A stretch of 7,337 nucleotides of DNA, from positions 5,909 to 13,245 of the forward strand of contig MGNL01000047.1 in assembly GCA_001796785.1 (NCBI GenBank), given 5' to 3'. Positions 6,108 to 7,337 of this stretch are shown here, piece after piece. The notes under the pieces are model-generated. The model was not told the DNA's origin and made no database searches. It was given only the letters and a program-made list of their open reading frames with translations. The stretch comes from Chloroflexi bacterium RBG_16_51_16. Its GTDB lineage: Bacteria; Chloroflexota; Anaerolineae; Anaerolineales; Villigracilaceae. Position 1 is the stretch's first letter, and each line of letters starts with the position of its first letter. A program made the translations under genes and the position numbers.

Positions 6108-7259
6108 TTACTCAGCCCTTAATCGCGTGGCAAGTGCAGCCATATCCTTGGCGGTTTCCTTGAGGATCAGCGCGGCCGTATCGTTCGGGAACTTGAGCGA
6201 CAGTGGCTGGTGATAATTATTGGCCAATGCAAAATTTCCACCCAAATACGGCATGGTCGTTTTGATCTGCAAACCAATGATCTTTTCCGCATCCACCTTG
6301 GTCAAGCCTTCCAAGCCTACGGCCCGGTTGAGGATGGTATATACCGATGAATCCTGGATATCTTTAGAGACTAGATAGTCCCAAAGCGTCCGGCTGGTGG
6401 AGATCGTGCTCAGGTCGGTGCTTACGATCATGACGATCAGATCGGCGTTCTGGATCAAGGGCAGGCTGATCTTGGATAATGACCTTCCGAGATCGAGGAT
6501 CACGTAATCATAGGAAGCCTTCATTGAATTAACCAGGTTCCATATCCGACCGACTTTAAGCAGATTGCTGCTTTCGGGATCGGGTGAGCCGGCAAGCAGG
6601 TGGAAACGCCAATCCGGCATGTCCACGAGTTTCGCAGCAATTAAGCCGCCAGTCGTATCCGTCGGATTCTGGTTTGCCAGGGTGACCAGGTTGTTCGGAC
6701 CTTCATAACCGACGATCTGAGCGATGGATCCGATCGGCAGGACCAAGTCTGCAACAACGACCTTCACTTCCGGCTGGTTCTGGGCGATGTTCATGGCGAG
6801 GTTCGCACACAGGGAGGAAGTGCCCGTGCCGCCCTTTGCGCTCAGAAAGACGATCAGGAGTCCACCCTCCCTGGAAGTCGCCTCCGTAAGTCTCGCCAGG
6901 CGGTTGATGGCATCCATAAGAGCAGGGATGGCCTGACCGGATTTCGTGATGTACTCATTGAAACCGGCGTCCAGACAGGATTTCATGCGCGCGACACTTG
7001 CATCGCTGCTCAGCGCGATCAACGCGACCTGGGCCGTACGGGTATCCTGGCGGATCCTACCCGCGAAATCCTCACCCGGAATATCCTGAGCGGCAGGCTC
7101 GAGGATGATGACATCCGGGCGGTCACGGTAGGCTGAGATCAGACCTTCCTTGGCAGAACCAGCTTGCAGCATTTCATAACCCACTTGCTGAAGGGTGCGG
7201 GCGACAAATGTTCGACTGGCCGCATCGGGATCGATGACGAGGATCTTTTTAGGCGGCAT
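6108..7259 (-). CDS. cpaE: CpaE/TadZ-like pilus localisation protein (pseudo-receiver plus ParA/MinD-type ATPase)
   Basis: This 383-residue protein has an N-terminal receiver-like domain (about 4-123) and a C-terminal ParA/MinD-like domain (about 132-380), the architecture of CpaE/TadZ, which positions the Tad secretion machine at the membrane or pole. In the receiver the phospho-accepting Asp site is Glu (E54 in VIILEP), the acidic pair is D10-P11, and S84 and K106 occupy the Thr/Ser and Lys positions, so phosphorylation is unlikely. The ATPase domain has the deviant P-loop KGGTGTSS (142-149): the signature Lys142 is kept but the second Lys is Thr147. D171 (VVVADLVLP) and D256 in YDYVILDLG (Walker B) are present. 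ATG 7259 has GGAG 7 nt upstream. It is the first visible gene of the Tad block, followed by the DUF6812-like gene after 78 nt and then cpaF. The symbol reflects the family, not proven orthology. Confidence 0.88.
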   Translation of the reverse strand: MPPKKILVIDPDAASRTFVARTLQQVGYEMLQAGSAKEGLISAYRDRPDVIILEPAAQDIPGEDFAGRIRQDTRTAQVALIALSSDASVARMKSCLDAGFNEYITKSGQAIPALMDAINRLARLTEATSREGGLLIVFLSAKGGTGTSSLCANLAMNIAQNQPEVKVVVADLVLPIGSIAQIVGYEGPNNLVTLANQNPTDTTGGLIAAKLVDMPDWRFHLLAGSPDPESSNLLKVGRIWNLVNSMKASYDYVILDLGRSLSKISLPLIQNADLIVMIVSTDLSTISTSRTLWDYLVSKDIQDSSVYTILNRAVGLEGLTKVDAEKIIGLQIKTTMPYLGGNFALANNYHQPLSLKFPNDTAALILKETAKDMAALATRLRAE

Positions 7260-7337
7260 GAGGCGACTCCATTCCGGTCTGTGAGGTCACAGACAGGACC
7301 AGGTCAGGCTCCAATGGGAGGCATTAAATATCCCAAA
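7260..7337 (-). other. Leader and window edge upstream of the cpaE-like gene
   Basis: These 78 nt lie upstream of the cpaE-like ATG. All three - strand frames close inside them, so any upstream gene would end here, but the piece is too short to tell which frame (if any) is the tail of a gene. Besides the inverted repeat, CTCCCATT near 7315-7322 can pair with the AATGGAG around the ribosome site, with one bulged base. No convincing -35/-10 pair is visible. Confidence 0.4.
7273..7298 (-). promoter_or_regulatory. Near-perfect inverted repeat just upstream of the cpaE-like gene
   Basis: The core, 7277-7294, reads GTCTGTGA-GG-TCACAGAC on the + strand, two perfect 8-bp arms around a 2-bp centre. 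Past one mismatch it extends with TCC/GGA, giving 11 pairs in total. It ends 13 nt upstream of the ATG, next to the GGAG ribosome site. It could be an operator for a dimeric regulator, the terminator hairpin of a gene lying beyond the window, or an RNA hairpin controlling translation. TGTGA/TCACA resembles CRP-family half-sites but the spacing is 2, not 6. No T tract follows in the transcribed direction, which disfavours an intrinsic terminator. Confidence 0.6.

Noticed and set aside
6064..6108. Inverted repeat AGCTGAT/ATCAGCT between the cpaE-like gene and the small gene
   Set aside because: The arms are only 7 bp with a 31-nt loop and no T tract; such pairs are expected by chance, and the genes look cotranscribed.

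Overview
The window most resembles a chromosomal fragment from a moderately GC-rich bacterium, and I infer a Chloroflexota member, probably Anaerolineae-like. The reasons are the Tad-pilus gene order (a CpaE/TadZ-like ATPase, a small DUF6812-like protein, then CpaF), the ATPase P-loop type, and the mix of ATG, GTG and TTG starts. The assignment is an inference from gene content; no rRNA or tRNA is present to confirm it. I see no IS element, prophage gene or CRISPR array, and no intergenic stretch exceeds 300 bases.

Left part (1-1133, + strand): the 3' portion of a PduO-type cob(I)alamin adenosyltransferase gene, cut by the window start, is followed 11 nt later by a DUF554 integral membrane protein. 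The pair is probably one transcript. It converges on the next gene with only 19 nt between stops.

Middle part (1153-4286, - strand): reading in the direction of transcription there is a double-HTH XRE-type regulator (3603-4286) with a good extended -10 promoter, a TPR-like protein (2974-3504), a two-domain GNAT acetyltransferase (2075-2977) that overlaps the TPR gene by 4 nt (GTGA), and a membrane-anchored DsbA-family thiol oxidoreductase (1153-1917). The gaps of 98 nt (XRE to TPR) and 157 nt (GNAT to DsbA-like) carry related copies of a short motif, both in the same orientation upstream of a gene.

Right part (4344-7337, - strand): an incomplete Tad/Flp type IVc pilus locus. A CpaE/TadZ-like protein with a pseudo-receiver domain and an atypical ParA/MinD P-loop is followed by a small DUF6812-like protein and then by the CpaF/TadA secretion ATPase. 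CpaF would power pilus assembly, and the CpaE-like protein would position or regulate the machine at the membrane. The platform genes tadB and tadC, normally next after cpaF, are absent: an imperfect hairpin and the regulator promoter occupy that place. A near-perfect 26-nt inverted repeat sits immediately upstream of the cpaE-like ribosome binding site.

Nothing here amounts to a clearly new system. The best leads are the uncharacterised small gene inside the Tad locus, the degenerate signalling and ATPase motifs of the CpaE-like protein, and the inverted repeat before it.
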